Shown: piece after piece, positions 35,193 to 43,856 of the stretch
How the letters are laid out: the number at the start of each line of letters is the position of its first letter
How positions within the stretch are numbered: position 1 is the first letter of the stretch
Assembly (NCBI RefSeq): GCF_018070025.1
Contig: NZ_JAGPYQ010000002.1
Span: 2,232,001 to 2,296,000 of the forward strand
Reading direction: 5' to 3'
Length of the DNA: 64,000 nt
From: Streptomyces liliiviolaceus
Lineage (GTDB): Bacteria; Actinomycetota; Actinomycetes; Streptomycetales; Streptomycetaceae
Made by a program: the position numbers and the translations under genes
The notes under the pieces: generated by a model
Told to the model about the DNA's origin: nothing
Database searches by the model: none
The model's input: the letters and a program-made list of their open reading frames with translations, nothing else

Positions 35193-35993
35193 TCACTGCC
35201 GCCGATACACCGCGGGCCGCCGCTCGGCAAAGGCCCGAGCCCCTTCCTTCGCATCAGCGGTGTCGAACACCGGCCACCCCCGCTTCAGCTCGGCGGCCAG
35301 CCCCTCCGACTCCCCCATCTCCGCGGTCTCGTACACGGACGCCTTCACCGCTTCCACGGCCAGCGGCCCGCACGCGTTGACCTGCTCCGCGATACCCAGC
35401 GCCTTCTCCAGCGCGGTCCCGTCGGGCACGACATGCCCGATCAGCCCGATGTCGGCGGCTTCCCGCGCCGAGTACGGCCGCCCGGTCAGCAGCATCTCCA
35501 GCGCGTGCGTACGCGGAATCTGCCGCTGGAGCCGCACCGTCGAGCCCCCGATCGGAAACAGCCCGCGCCGCACCTCGAAGAGCCCGAACGTGGCGGACTC
35601 CCCCGCGACCCGGATGTCGGTCCCCTGGAGGATCTCGGTACCGCCGGCCACACAGTGGCCCTCGACCGCTGCGATCACGGGTTTGCGCGGCCGGTGATGA
35701 CGCAGCATCGCCTTCCAGTGCAGATCGGGGTCGGCCGTGAGGCGCTCCCGGTGCTGCTGCCCCTCCATCCCCTTGCCCGCGAGGGCCTTGAGGTCCATGC
35801 CCGCGCAGAACGCGCCGCCCGCACCGGTCAGGACGATCGAGCGGATGGCGTCGTCCTCGTCGGCCTCGACCCAGCCGTCGTACAGGCCGACCAGCATCGG
35901 CAGCGAGAGCGCGTTCTTGGCCTCGGGCCTGTTGAGCGTGAGCACCAGTGTGGCGCCTTCGCGCTGCACGGTGAGGTGTTCCGTCCCACCCAT
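35193..35993 (-). CDS. Enoyl-CoA hydratase, EchA19-like
   Basis: A 266-residue crotonase. The oxyanion-hole segments are FCAGMDLKAL and VEGHCVAGGTEILQGTDIRVAG, and the catalytic region shows TFGLFEVRRGLFPIGGSTV, where the hydratase glutamates are expected (E of FEVR) while the second position is Gly-rich. It should hydrate an enoyl-CoA. It is divergent from the FadD19-like ligase, exactly as echA19 (Rv3516) and fadD19 (Rv3515c) are arranged in M. tuberculosis, so a sterol side-chain enoyl-CoA is the likely substrate. The ATG at 35993 has GGGAGG at 6 bases. Confidence 0.88.
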   Translation of the reverse strand: MGGTEHLTVQREGATLVLTLNRPEAKNALSLPMLVGLYDGWVEADEDDAIRSIVLTGAGGAFCAGMDLKALAGKGMEGQQHRERLTADPDLHWKAMLRHHRPRKPVIAAVEGHCVAGGTEILQGTDIRVAGESATFGLFEVRRGLFPIGGSTVRLQRQIPRTHALEMLLTGRPYSAREAADIGLIGHVVPDGTALEKALGIAEQVNACGPLAVEAVKASVYETAEMGESEGLAAELKRGWPVFDTADAKEGARAFAERRPAVYRRQ

Positions 35994-36057
35994 AGCCGTC
36001 CTCCCGTCTCAGGAACGAGAACAGGTTGCAGGAGGCGCCGAAGCAGTTCAAGGGTTT

Positions 36058-36074
36058 TCTGACAGACAGTCAGA
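36058..36074. promoter_or_regulatory. TetR-type palindrome in the echA19/fadD19-like divergent promoter
   Basis: TCTGAC and GTCAGA are inverted around AGACA, giving a 17-base palindrome (core 36059-36073) flanked by a T-rich run on each side. It lies 65 bases upstream of the hydratase start and about 170 upstream of the ligase start, in a 251-base gap. A very similar site, with the same T-rich flanks, is at 46584-46598 in front of the nitronate monooxygenase gene. The pair points to one repressor governing both. The same gap also contains GAGAACAGGTTGCA (36017-36030), a weak match to the mycobacterial KstR consensus. Confidence 0.65.
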
Positions 36075-36244
36075 TTTCTTGTGCGCGGACCCTTCACAGT
36101 TGTGGCGGGCTTTGCTCTGATGACCGGCGAAGCGATGACGCACGTCCCTTCATCGACGCGCGGCCGATACGCCCCACGCCCGTCTCGGCGCACGTCGATG
36201 TCCGTCGATGCTTGCCGGGGCCTGCTCCGGGGTCTGGAGGAGCG

Positions 36245-37873
36245 GTGGAGTACAACCTTGCCGACCTGTTCGAGTCGGTCGTCGACGCGGTCCCCGACCG
36301 TGAGGCGCTGGTCCACCTCGACCATCCCGGTACGGGAGCCGAGCGCCGCCTCACCTACGCCGAGCTGGACGCGGCGGCCAACCGCGTCGCCCACCACCTG
36401 ATCGACAGCGGCATCCGCCCCGGAGAGCACCTCGGACTGCACCTCTACAACGGCATCGAGTACCTGCAGACCGTCCTCGGGTGCCTGAAGGCCAGGATCG
36501 TGCCGGTCAACGTCAACTACCGTTATGTCGAAGAGGAGTTGATCTACCTCTACAAGGACGCCGACCTGGTGGCGCTGGTCTTCGACGCGGAGTTCACCGA
36601 CCGGGTGGCGGCGGCCCTGCCCCGCACCCCGGCACTGCGCCTCCTCGTGCGCGTGGGAGTTCCGGACCCGGACGCGCCCGCGCTGCCGGCGCTGGACTTC
36701 GCGGCCGCCGAAGCCACCGGATCCCCCGGGCGGGGCTTCCCGGAGCGGTCGGCCGACGACCAGTTCATCATCTACACCGGCGGCACGACCGGGATGCCCA
36801 AGGGTGTGATGTGGCGTCAGGAGGACCTGTTCTTCTCGGGGTTGGGAGGAGGAGCTCCGACCGGCGAGCCGGTGAAGAAGCCGGAGGAGCTGGCCGAGCG
36901 GGTGGCGGCCGGCGGCGACGGGATCACCTTCTTCCCCACGGCTCCGCTCATGCACGGCACCTCGACCCTCACCGCGTTCATCGGCTTCCACTTCGGTCAA
37001 CGCGTGGTGATCCACAGCAAGTTCGTGCCCGACCAGGTGCTGCGGACCATCGAGAAGGAGAAGGTGACCAGCGTGTCGCTGGTCGGCGACGCGATGCTGC
37101 GGCCACTGATCGACGCGCTCAACGGGTCCATGAAGGGCACCGACTGCTCCTCCCTGTTCAGCGTCTCCTCGTCCGGCGCGATCATGTCGGAGACGGTGCG
37201 CGCCCAGTTCCAGGCCCTCGTGCCGAACGTGATGCTGCTCAACAACTTCGGCTCCTCGGAGTCCGGCTTCAACGGCACGGCGACCGCCGACTCGGGCCCC
37301 GGCCGAGGCTTCCGCATCCAGGTCAACTCCCGTACGCAGGTGGTGGACCCGGCGACGTACGAGCCGGTCCCGGTCGGCGAACCCGGGCGCATCGCACAGC
37401 GCGGGCACGTGCCCCTCGGCTACTACAACGACCCGAGGAAAACCGCCGAGACCTTCTTCGAGAAGGACGGCGAGCGCTGGGTGCTGCTCGGCGACATGGC
37501 GACGGTCGACGAGGAGGGCGTCGTCACCGTGCTGGGCCGCGGCTCGCAGTGCATCAACACCGGTGGGGAGAAGGTGTATCCGGAGGAGGTCGAGCAGGCG
37601 CTCAAGTCGCACCCCGACGTGTACGACGCGCTGGTGGCCGGAGTGCCCGACGAGACCTGGGGCAACCATGTGGCGGCCGTGGTGCAGCTGCGCGAAGGCG
37701 GCGGAAGGCCCTCCCTGGACGAGATCCAGACCCACTGCCGTACCCATCTGGCGGGCTACAAGATCCCGCGCCAGCTGGTGATCACCGACTCCATCCAGCG
37801 GTCCCCGAGCGGCAAGGCGGACTACCGGTGGGCACGGTCGGTGGCGGCGGACGCGGCGCAGACCCCACGCTGA
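36245..37873 (+). CDS. Acyl-CoA synthetase, FadD19-like
   Basis: A 542-residue ANL-superfamily ligase that activates a carboxylic acid to its CoA thioester via an acyl-AMP. The P-loop is IIYTGGTTGMPKGVMW, followed by FFPTAPLMHGTSTLTAF, NNFGSSESGFNGT, LGDMATVDEEGVVTVLGRG, INTGGEKVYPEEVEQAL and the catalytic Lys in RSPSGKADYRW. From NYRYVEEEL to the C-terminal VYDALVAGVPDE it follows mycobacterial FadD19, which activates C24-branched sterol side chains. The GTG at 36245 follows GGAGGAG at 4 bases; the longer open frame upstream covers the operator and is not coding. It ends nine bases before the convergent hypothetical gene. Confidence 0.88.
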   Translation: MEYNLADLFESVVDAVPDREALVHLDHPGTGAERRLTYAELDAAANRVAHHLIDSGIRPGEHLGLHLYNGIEYLQTVLGCLKARIVPVNVNYRYVEEELIYLYKDADLVALVFDAEFTDRVAAALPRTPALRLLVRVGVPDPDAPALPALDFAAAEATGSPGRGFPERSADDQFIIYTGGTTGMPKGVMWRQEDLFFSGLGGGAPTGEPVKKPEELAERVAAGGDGITFFPTAPLMHGTSTLTAFIGFHFGQRVVIHSKFVPDQVLRTIEKEKVTSVSLVGDAMLRPLIDALNGSMKGTDCSSLFSVSSSGAIMSETVRAQFQALVPNVMLLNNFGSSESGFNGTATADSGPGRGFRIQVNSRTQVVDPATYEPVPVGEPGRIAQRGHVPLGYYNDPRKTAETFFEKDGERWVLLGDMATVDEEGVVTVLGRGSQCINTGGEKVYPEEVEQALKSHPDVYDALVAGVPDETWGNHVAAVVQLREGGGRPSLDEIQTHCRTHLAGYKIPRQLVITDSIQRSPSGKADYRWARSVAADAAQTPR

Positions 37874-37882
37874 CGGGCCGGT

Positions 37883-38392
37883 TCAGGTGTTGAAGGGCCG
37901 GTAGTGGACGAGGGCGAGGCCGTCGCTGCCGTCCCGCAACGTCAGCTCCACCGCCACGGCGCCCCCTTCGGCGTACGGGTCCAGGGTCAGCACCCCGCAG
38001 CGGTCGGCGTCCTCCTGGACGCAGCCCGTACGCAACTCCATGTCGGGGTAGGCGTCGGCCAGCCAGGTGTCGAGGTCGGTCCGCGGGATACGGAACCGGA
38101 CGTCGTACAACGTGTCGATGCCGTGCTGCACGACGCAGGACGCGTCCTTCGCCCCGGCCGGCAGCCGCTCCTGATCCGCGAACCGCAACGCCTCCCGGCA
38201 CGGCACCTTCACCCCTGCGACCCGCGGGTCCTCGGTCCGCGTACCCCCGGTCCGTACACCGCCGGTCCGCGCGTCCTCACCCTCGCCGGGCCCGGCGGAG
38301 GCCGTCGCCCACACCGCCCAGCCGAGACAGGCCAGCGCCAGCACGGCGACCAGCCCGCCCACCCCGGCGACCCTTCCCCCAGTACGTGACAC
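37883..38392 (-). CDS. Small membrane-anchored or secreted hypothetical protein
   Basis: A 169-residue protein with one N-terminal membrane segment (GVGGLVAVLALACLGWAVWA) followed by a low-complexity GGVRTGGTRTED stretch and an extracellular domain with three or four cysteines (VPCREAL, ASCVVQHG, TGCVQEDADRCGVL) that could pair. No family is recognised. The GTG at 38392 has a strong GAAGGAGG at 7 bases, which supports expression. It is divergent from paaK and convergent with the FadD19-like gene. Confidence 0.65.
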   Translation of the reverse strand: MSRTGGRVAGVGGLVAVLALACLGWAVWATASAGPGEGEDARTGGVRTGGTRTEDPRVAGVKVPCREALRFADQERLPAGAKDASCVVQHGIDTLYDVRFRIPRTDLDTWLADAYPDMELRTGCVQEDADRCGVLTLDPYAEGGAVAVELTLRDGSDGLALVHYRPFNT

Positions 38393-38540
38393 CCGCGGTC
38401 CTCCTTCTCATACTCCTGCGCCTGGACACCGCTCGCCCGCTCGTCCGCTCGGCAGGGAAGAGGGGTGATCGGCGGACCCGGTTCCCGTCGCACGCCTTGA
38501 CGGCCGCCCGTACGGCTGGATTACTTGATCCGCAAGGACA

Positions 38541-38558
38541 CGACCGAATGATCGGTCG
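38541..38558. promoter_or_regulatory. TetR-type palindrome upstream of paaK
   Basis: CGACCGA and TCGGTCG are perfect inverted repeats separated by ATGA, 33 bases before the paaK GTG. The ACCGA...TCGGT form is typical of TetR-family operators in actinobacterial phenylacetate genes. A TTGATC hexamer lies at 38525-38530, so the site would overlap the core promoter. Confidence 0.6.
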
Positions 38559-38591
38559 CCCGAAATGGTCCAGGGGTGAGGGAGAAGGCCT

Positions 38592-39887
38592 GTGGCGGAT
38601 GTGACGGACCTGCTGGACGCGGGCGAGCGGCTCGACGCCGACGGCCTGCGCGCGCTCCAGCTGGAGCGGCTGCGGACCACCCTGCGGCACGCGTACGAGA
38701 ACGTGCCGTTCTACCGCGACTCCTTCGACAAGGCGGGGCTGCGGCCCGAGGACTGCCACTCACTTGCCGATCTGGCCCGCTTCCCCTTCACCACGAAGGC
38801 GGACCTGCGCGACAACTATCCGTACGGGATGTTCGCCGTGCCGCGGGACCGTATTCGCCGTATCCATGCCTCCAGTGGCACCACAGGGCTCCCCACGGTC
38901 GTCGGATACACCGAGAACGACCTCTCCATGTGGTCCGACATGGTGGCCCGCTCGATCCGCGCGGCGGGCGGCCGGCCCGGTGACATCGCCCATGTGGCCT
39001 ACGGCTATGGCCTGTTCACCGGTGGGCTCGGCGCACACTACGGCGCCGAACGGCTCGGCTGTACGGTCGTCCCCGCGTCCGGCGGCATGACCGCGCGCCA
39101 GGTCCAGCTGATCCAGGACCTGAAGCCCGGGATCATCATGGTGACGCCCTCCTACATGCTGACGATTCTCGACGAGTTCGAGCGGCAGGGTGTGGATCCG
39201 CGCCACACCTCGCTCCGCGTGGGCATCTTCGGTGCCGAGCCCTGGACCGAGGAGATGCGCCGGGAGATCGAGGAGCGGTTCGCCATCGACGCGGTCGACA
39301 TATACGGGCTGTCGGAGGTGATCGGCCCCGGGGTGGCCCAGGAGTGCGTGGAGACGAAGGACGGACTGCACATCTGGGAGGACCACTTCTACCCGGAGGT
39401 CGTCGATCCGCTCACGGGCGAGGTGCTGCCGGACGGCGAGGAGGGCGAGCTGGTGTTCACCTCCCTCACCAAGGAGGCCATGCCGGTGATCCGCTACCGG
39501 ACCCGGGACCTGACCACGCTGATGCCCGGGACGGCCCGGGTCTTCCGCCGGATGCGGAAGATCACCGGCCGCAGCGACGACCTGGTCATCGTGCGCGGGG
39601 TGAACCTCTTCCCCACCCAGGTCGAGGAGATCGTCCTGCGCACACCGGGCGTCGCCCCGCACTTCCAGCTGCGGCTGACCCGCGAGGGCCGCCTCGACTC
39701 GCTCACCGTACGGGCCGAGGCCCGCACGGGCGCCACCCCGGAGATCCGCGACGAGGCCGCGCGCTCCATCGCGGCGGCCGTGAAGGACGGCATCGGCGTC
39801 TCGGCGCGGGTCGAGATCGTCGAACCGGAGTCGCTGGAACGGTCGGTGGGCAAGATCAGGCGCATCGTGGACCTGCGCCCGCGATAG
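38592..39887 (+). CDS. paaK: Phenylacetate-CoA ligase
   Basis: A 431-residue class of ANL ligase specific for phenylacetate and related aryl acids. Family marks: YENVPFYRDSFDKAGL, FPFTTKADLRDNYPYGMFA, the P-loop HASSGTTGLPTVVGYT, YGYGLFTGGLGAHYGAERLG, IYGLSEVIGPGVAQECVE, WEDHFYPEVVDP, RTRDLTTLM, RMRKITGRSDDLVIVRGVNLFPTQVEE and a C-terminal GKIRRIVDLRPR with the catalytic Lys. It converts phenylacetate, CoA and ATP to phenylacetyl-CoA, but no other paa gene is in the window. The GTG at 38592 has GGAGAAGG at 5 bases. A palindrome upstream suggests TetR-type control. Confidence 0.93.
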   Translation: MADVTDLLDAGERLDADGLRALQLERLRTTLRHAYENVPFYRDSFDKAGLRPEDCHSLADLARFPFTTKADLRDNYPYGMFAVPRDRIRRIHASSGTTGLPTVVGYTENDLSMWSDMVARSIRAAGGRPGDIAHVAYGYGLFTGGLGAHYGAERLGCTVVPASGGMTARQVQLIQDLKPGIIMVTPSYMLTILDEFERQGVDPRHTSLRVGIFGAEPWTEEMRREIEERFAIDAVDIYGLSEVIGPGVAQECVETKDGLHIWEDHFYPEVVDPLTGEVLPDGEEGELVFTSLTKEAMPVIRYRTRDLTTLMPGTARVFRRMRKITGRSDDLVIVRGVNLFPTQVEEIVLRTPGVAPHFQLRLTREGRLDSLTVRAEARTGATPEIRDEAARSIAAAVKDGIGVSARVEIVEPESLERSVGKIRRIVDLRPR

Positions 39888-39902
39888 CACCACACCGAAG
39901 GG

Positions 39903-39939
39903 CATGTGGGTCCGGACCACATGGATCCGGACCCACATG
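39903..39939. terminator. Bidirectional hairpin terminator between paaK and the sulfatase gene
   Basis: A perfect 14-base stem (CATGTGGGTCCGGA with TCCGGACCCACATG, nine-base loop) begins 16 bases after the paaK stop and lies 23 bases from the end of the convergent sulfatase gene. It can serve both. Confidence 0.88.
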
Positions 39940-39961
39940 TGTGCGGGAGTTACTAAACCCC

Positions 39962-41899
39962 CTACGGGTGGGGCGTCGAGCCGTACGCCATCAGGAAGCG
40001 GTCGCGGAAGGAGTCCATCCGCCAGACCGGCGCCGTGTCGTCGGGCTTGAGGCCCTCGGTCCAGTTCCAGTCGTCGATCTTGTCGAGTACGGACTTGTCG
40101 TGGGCGACGATCGAGACCGGCACGTCCCGGTTGGCGTCGTCGCCGCTCACCCTGGCCAGGGGCTGGTGGTCGCCCAGGAAGACCAGCACGGTGTTCTTGT
40201 TGCCGTACTTGACCACGTAGTCGATGAGGCTGGTCACGGAGTACTCGACGGACTTGCCGTACTCCTCCTTGACCTTGGTCGAGTCGTAGAAGACGTCCGC
40301 GGGCTTCTTGCCCTCCTTCTGGATGTCCTTGTAGACCGAGCCGTCGCCGACCTCGTCCCAGGGGATCGTCCTGGGGATCGGGGCCCAGGGCTGGTGGCTG
40401 GAGGTCAGGATGATCTCCGACATCAGCGGCTTGTCGCGCTTCTTGCCGTGCTCAAGGCGCTGGTAGGCGCTGAGGGCGTACTGGTCGGGCATGGTCGACC
40501 AGCTGAACTTGGGGCCCTTGTAGCCGAGTTCCCGTGAGTCGTAGACGTTGTCGAGGCCGTAGAACGAGCCCTCGGGCCAGTTCTTCTGGACGCCCGGCAT
40601 GATGCCCACGGTCCGCCAGTCGCCGGTGCGCTGGAAGGCACCGGTGAGCGTCAGGTGATCGCCCGCGGTGACGGTGCGGTAGCGGGCCTGGTTGCTGATC
40701 CACAGCCCGGACAGGAACGTGGAGTGGCCGAGCCAGCTGCTGCCGCCGTACGTCGCCGAGGTGAGCCAGCCGCTCTTGGCCGCGTACCCGGCCTCGGTCA
40801 GCTCCGCCGTCTTGTCGTCGAGCACGGCGTCGACCCCGGGCGCCATGACCGGGTCCTCGATGGCGCTGCGGCCGTAACTCTCGATGAAGGCGAAGATGAC
40901 GTCCTTGCCGCGCAGATCGGGGACGAGCTGGTCCGGCGGTGTCTTCGCGAACTTGTCCTTCTTGGCGATCTTGGCGAACTCCGCCTCGTCCTTGAGGGTC
41001 GCCTGCACCCGGTCCACCCGGTTCTGGACGGCGCCGGCGGTGCTGCGGGCCGCGAACTGCACCCCCGCGAACTGCACGCCGAGCGCCGAGCAGGCCACCC
41101 AGACCGTGCCGGCGACCAGCGTGGCACGGGTCGCACGCCCGCTCTGCCGGGCCAGCAGGTTGCCGAGCCGGACGACGGAGAGGGCCATCAGCGCGAATAT
41201 GGCGACGACGAGCACGATGACCGCGATCACGACGGCGACCGCCCCGGTCTTGCCCATCGAGTCCTCAAGGTACGTCCGGGCGTCGTTGAACAGGGTCCAG
41301 TCGAGTACGACGTTGAAGCCGCGTCCGAGGAATTCGTTGAAGCCGAGGTCGAGGAGGTTCAGGACGGTCATCGCGCCCAGGCTCAGACCGGCGAGGACGG
41401 CGGTGATCAGCCTCAGCGTCTTCGGCAGGACCATGAGGACGGCCGCGCCGAAGATCGCCTCCACCGGCAGCCGCAGGAACACGGCGGGCCGGAAGCGGTC
41501 GGGGTCGTTCGGCATGAGCAGCGCGAAGAGCACGAGCAGCGCGGCGAGGGAGGTGATCGTGTACGTCACGGTCCGGGCGGCGCCGGGGTGCTTGGCGCGC
41601 CAGCCGCGGGGGGTGGGGGGTGCCTCGGCCGTCTCCTCGGCGCCGGTTGTGGCGTCCTCGTCGGCGTCGGCGGGCGCCTCCGCGTCGGTGGATATGTGCG
41701 CGCTGGCGGGTGCGGCCTCATCCTCCCCGGCGGGGGCCTCTTCGTCCTCGGCCTCGACAGGGGCGACCGCCGCACCGGTCGGCGCGTCCGCTGCCTCGGC
41801 GGGCTTCCCGACCCCGTCGGCGGCCGGGGCTGCCGGCTCGGCGGAAGGGTCCGCCTTCTCCGTGGATGTGCTGTCCGCCGGAGGCACTGCCTCGGGCAT
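39962..41899 (-). CDS. Membrane sulfatase / LTA synthase-like protein
   Basis: A 645-residue protein. Residues 1-105 are an acidic, Ala/Glu/Pro-rich cytoplasmic tail. About five membrane helices follow (YTITSLAALLVLFALL, FGAAVLMVLP, LSLGAMTVLNLLDLG, VAVVIAVIVLVVAIFALMAL, ATLVAGTVWVACSALGVQF). The extracellular C-terminal 330 residues form an alkaline-phosphatase-type domain: DVIFAFIESYGRSA (metal-binding), SATYGGSSWLGHSTFLSG with the nucleophile Thr/Ser region, LTSSHQPWAPIP and VLVFLGDHQPLARVSG with the metal-binding DH. This is the architecture of lipoteichoic acid synthases and phosphoglycerol transferases. The ATG at 41899 follows GAAGGA at about 8 bases. Confidence 0.88.
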   Translation of the reverse strand: MPEAVPPADSTSTEKADPSAEPAAPAADGVGKPAEAADAPTGAAVAPVEAEDEEAPAGEDEAAPASAHISTDAEAPADADEDATTGAEETAEAPPTPRGWRAKHPGAARTVTYTITSLAALLVLFALLMPNDPDRFRPAVFLRLPVEAIFGAAVLMVLPKTLRLITAVLAGLSLGAMTVLNLLDLGFNEFLGRGFNVVLDWTLFNDARTYLEDSMGKTGAVAVVIAVIVLVVAIFALMALSVVRLGNLLARQSGRATRATLVAGTVWVACSALGVQFAGVQFAARSTAGAVQNRVDRVQATLKDEAEFAKIAKKDKFAKTPPDQLVPDLRGKDVIFAFIESYGRSAIEDPVMAPGVDAVLDDKTAELTEAGYAAKSGWLTSATYGGSSWLGHSTFLSGLWISNQARYRTVTAGDHLTLTGAFQRTGDWRTVGIMPGVQKNWPEGSFYGLDNVYDSRELGYKGPKFSWSTMPDQYALSAYQRLEHGKKRDKPLMSEIILTSSHQPWAPIPRTIPWDEVGDGSVYKDIQKEGKKPADVFYDSTKVKEEYGKSVEYSVTSLIDYVVKYGNKNTVLVFLGDHQPLARVSGDDANRDVPVSIVAHDKSVLDKIDDWNWTEGLKPDDTAPVWRMDSFRDRFLMAYGSTPHP

Positions 41900-42068
41900 C
41901 TCGGGTTCCTTCGGGGTTGTCCGGTCCAGGTCCGGCAATGAGTGAGAGTTCGTGGTGCTAGACAACCCGAAGGTCCTTCCGTGCGAAACCCGGTGGTGGC
42001 TGGGCGGACCAGGCTCGGGTGGTCGGACCGCCGTAACGTAACTGGTACGGCCCACCGGCGGATTCAGT

Positions 42069-43643
42069 TCAGTGGGGCGGGGGTTCGCCCGGCAAAGATT
42101 CGGTCACCGGTGAGTCAAGGTCGCCAGGGGCCGCCACCTGGGAACCCTCCCCGAACCGGTCCCGCAGTTCCCGCTTGAGGATCTTCCCGCTCGCGTTGCG
42201 CGGCAGCTCGTCCACGAACACCACCCGCTTGGGCGCCTTGAAGTGGGCAAGCTTCTCCCGGGCGTGGGCGAGCAGTTCGTCCTCCGTGACCTCGCCGCGG
42301 CGTACGACGACCGCGGTGACGGCCTCGATCCACCGCTCGTCGGGCAGCCCGACCACCGCGGCCTCGGCCACCTCGGGGTGGGTGTAGAGCGCGTCCTCGA
42401 CCTGCCGTGAAGCGACCAGTACACCGCCGGAGTTGATGACGTCCTTCACCCTGTCGACGACGGTGAAGTACCCCTCGGCGTCCCGCACCACCAGATCGCC
42501 GGAGTGGAACCAGCCGTCCTGGAAGGCCTCGGCCGTCTCCTCGGGCTTGTCCCAGTAGCCCTCGCAGAGCTGCGGCGAGCGGTAGACGACCTCACCTGAG
42601 GTGCCGTCGGGCACGTCCTTGCCGTCCTCGTCGACCACCCGCGCGTCCACGAAGAGCACCGGACGTCCGCAGGAGTCCAGCCGCTTCTTCCGGTGCTCGT
42701 GCGGCCCGAGGACCATGGACAGCGGACCGATCTCGCTCTGGCCGAAGCAGTTGTAGAAGGCCAGCTTCGGCAGCCGGGCCCGCAGCCGTTCCAGGACGGG
42801 CACCGGCATGATCGACGCCCCGTAGTACGCCTTGCGCAGTCCGCTCAGGTCGCGGGTGGCGAAGTCGGGGCGGTTCGACAGACCGATCCACACGGTGGGC
42901 GGCGCGAAGAGGCTGTCCGCCCGGCCGGCCTCGACGAGGTCGAACAACAGGTCCCCGTCGGGGGCGTCGAGGATGGTGTTGGAGGCGCCGACCGCGAGGT
43001 ACGGCAGCAGGAACACATGCATCTGCGCCGAGTGGTAGAGCGGCAGCGAGTGCACGGGCAGATCCCCCGCGCTCAGGTCGAGGGCGGTGATCGCGCTCAG
43101 GTACTCGTGCACCAGCGCGCGGTGGGTCAGCATCGCGCCCTTGGGCAGGGCCGTCGTGCCCGAGGTGTAGAGCAGCTGCGCCAGGTCCTCGGTGCGCGGC
43201 TCGGGGCCGTCGTAGGCGGGTGTCGACTCCAGCCGGGCGAGCAGCGAGTCCTCGGCGTCGCGCAGCGGCAGCACCCGTACGCCGTCGGGGAGCCGGTCCG
43301 CGAGATCCGGGTCGGCCAGGACCAGGGTGCTGCCCGACTGGCCGACGATGTACGCGAGATCGTCGCCCGTGAGGTTCTGGTTCACCGGCACATGGACGAG
43401 CCCGGCGCGGGCGCAGGCCAGGAAGCCGATGAGGTACGCGTCGGAGTTGTGCCCGTAGGCGCCGACGCGGTCGCCCGGGGCGAGTCCCGAGGAGCGCAGT
43501 ACCTCGGCCGCGCGGGAGACGGCCTCGTCGAGTTCGGCGTAGGTCCAGGTGCGTTCGCGGTAGGTGACCGCTGCGCGAGCCGGGGTGCGCCGGGCGCTGC
43601 GTCGCAGTACCCCGTCAACCGTGCTGCCGTGTCCAGGCGTCAT
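42069..43643 (-). CDS. Acyl-CoA synthetase (class I adenylate-forming)
   Basis: A 524-residue fatty-acyl-CoA ligase type enzyme: TWTYAELDEAVSRAAEVL, the P-loop LLYTSGTTALPKGAMLTHRAL, LPLYHSAQMHVFLLPYL, YNCFGQSEIGPLSMVL, GWFHSGDLVVRDAEGYFTVVDR, KDVINSGGVLVASRQVEDAL and PRNASGKILKRELRDRF with the C-terminal catalytic Lys. All adenylation motifs are intact. The acid substrate cannot be read from sequence; medium or long chain acids or aromatic acids are possible. It lies downstream of another ligase and a nitronate monooxygenase on the same strand, with a 213-base gap containing a hairpin, so it is probably a separate transcript. Confidence 0.88.
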   Translation of the reverse strand: MTPGHGSTVDGVLRRSARRTPARAAVTYRERTWTYAELDEAVSRAAEVLRSSGLAPGDRVGAYGHNSDAYLIGFLACARAGLVHVPVNQNLTGDDLAYIVGQSGSTLVLADPDLADRLPDGVRVLPLRDAEDSLLARLESTPAYDGPEPRTEDLAQLLYTSGTTALPKGAMLTHRALVHEYLSAITALDLSAGDLPVHSLPLYHSAQMHVFLLPYLAVGASNTILDAPDGDLLFDLVEAGRADSLFAPPTVWIGLSNRPDFATRDLSGLRKAYYGASIMPVPVLERLRARLPKLAFYNCFGQSEIGPLSMVLGPHEHRKKRLDSCGRPVLFVDARVVDEDGKDVPDGTSGEVVYRSPQLCEGYWDKPEETAEAFQDGWFHSGDLVVRDAEGYFTVVDRVKDVINSGGVLVASRQVEDALYTHPEVAEAAVVGLPDERWIEAVTAVVVRRGEVTEDELLAHAREKLAHFKAPKRVVFVDELPRNASGKILKRELRDRFGEGSQVAAPGDLDSPVTESLPGEPPPH

Positions 43644-43809
43644 GGGACTTGATCCTGGTTCCGTCCAGGTCGCAGGTCAAGCCGGGCGGCACGGGCTCCG
43701 GGACCGGCTCCGGGACGGGCGATGGGGACGGTCTCCTGTGGCATGGGGTGGCATGGGACCACACAGGACCGGAGCGCATACGGGCCGGTAGCACATGGCA
43801 CCGGAGCAC

Positions 43810-43843
43810 ATGTGGGCCGAAGCCGTATGGCACCGACCCACAT
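43810..43843 (-). terminator. Imperfect hairpin after the second acyl-CoA synthetase
   Basis: ATGTGGGCCG and CGACCCACAT pair with one mismatch around a 14-base loop, 14 bases beyond the stop of the gene ending at 43857. The stem resembles the paaK terminator (both use an ATGTGGG arm). Confidence 0.55.
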
Positions 43844-43856
43844 CCGTGCCGGGGCC

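Noticed and set aside
36017..36030. A second KstR box (GAGAACAGGTTGCA) between the echA19-like and fadD19-like genes
   Set aside because: The central AAC-NN-GTT is right but the first fixed T is G, and the flanks are not symmetric. It is noted only as a weak match.
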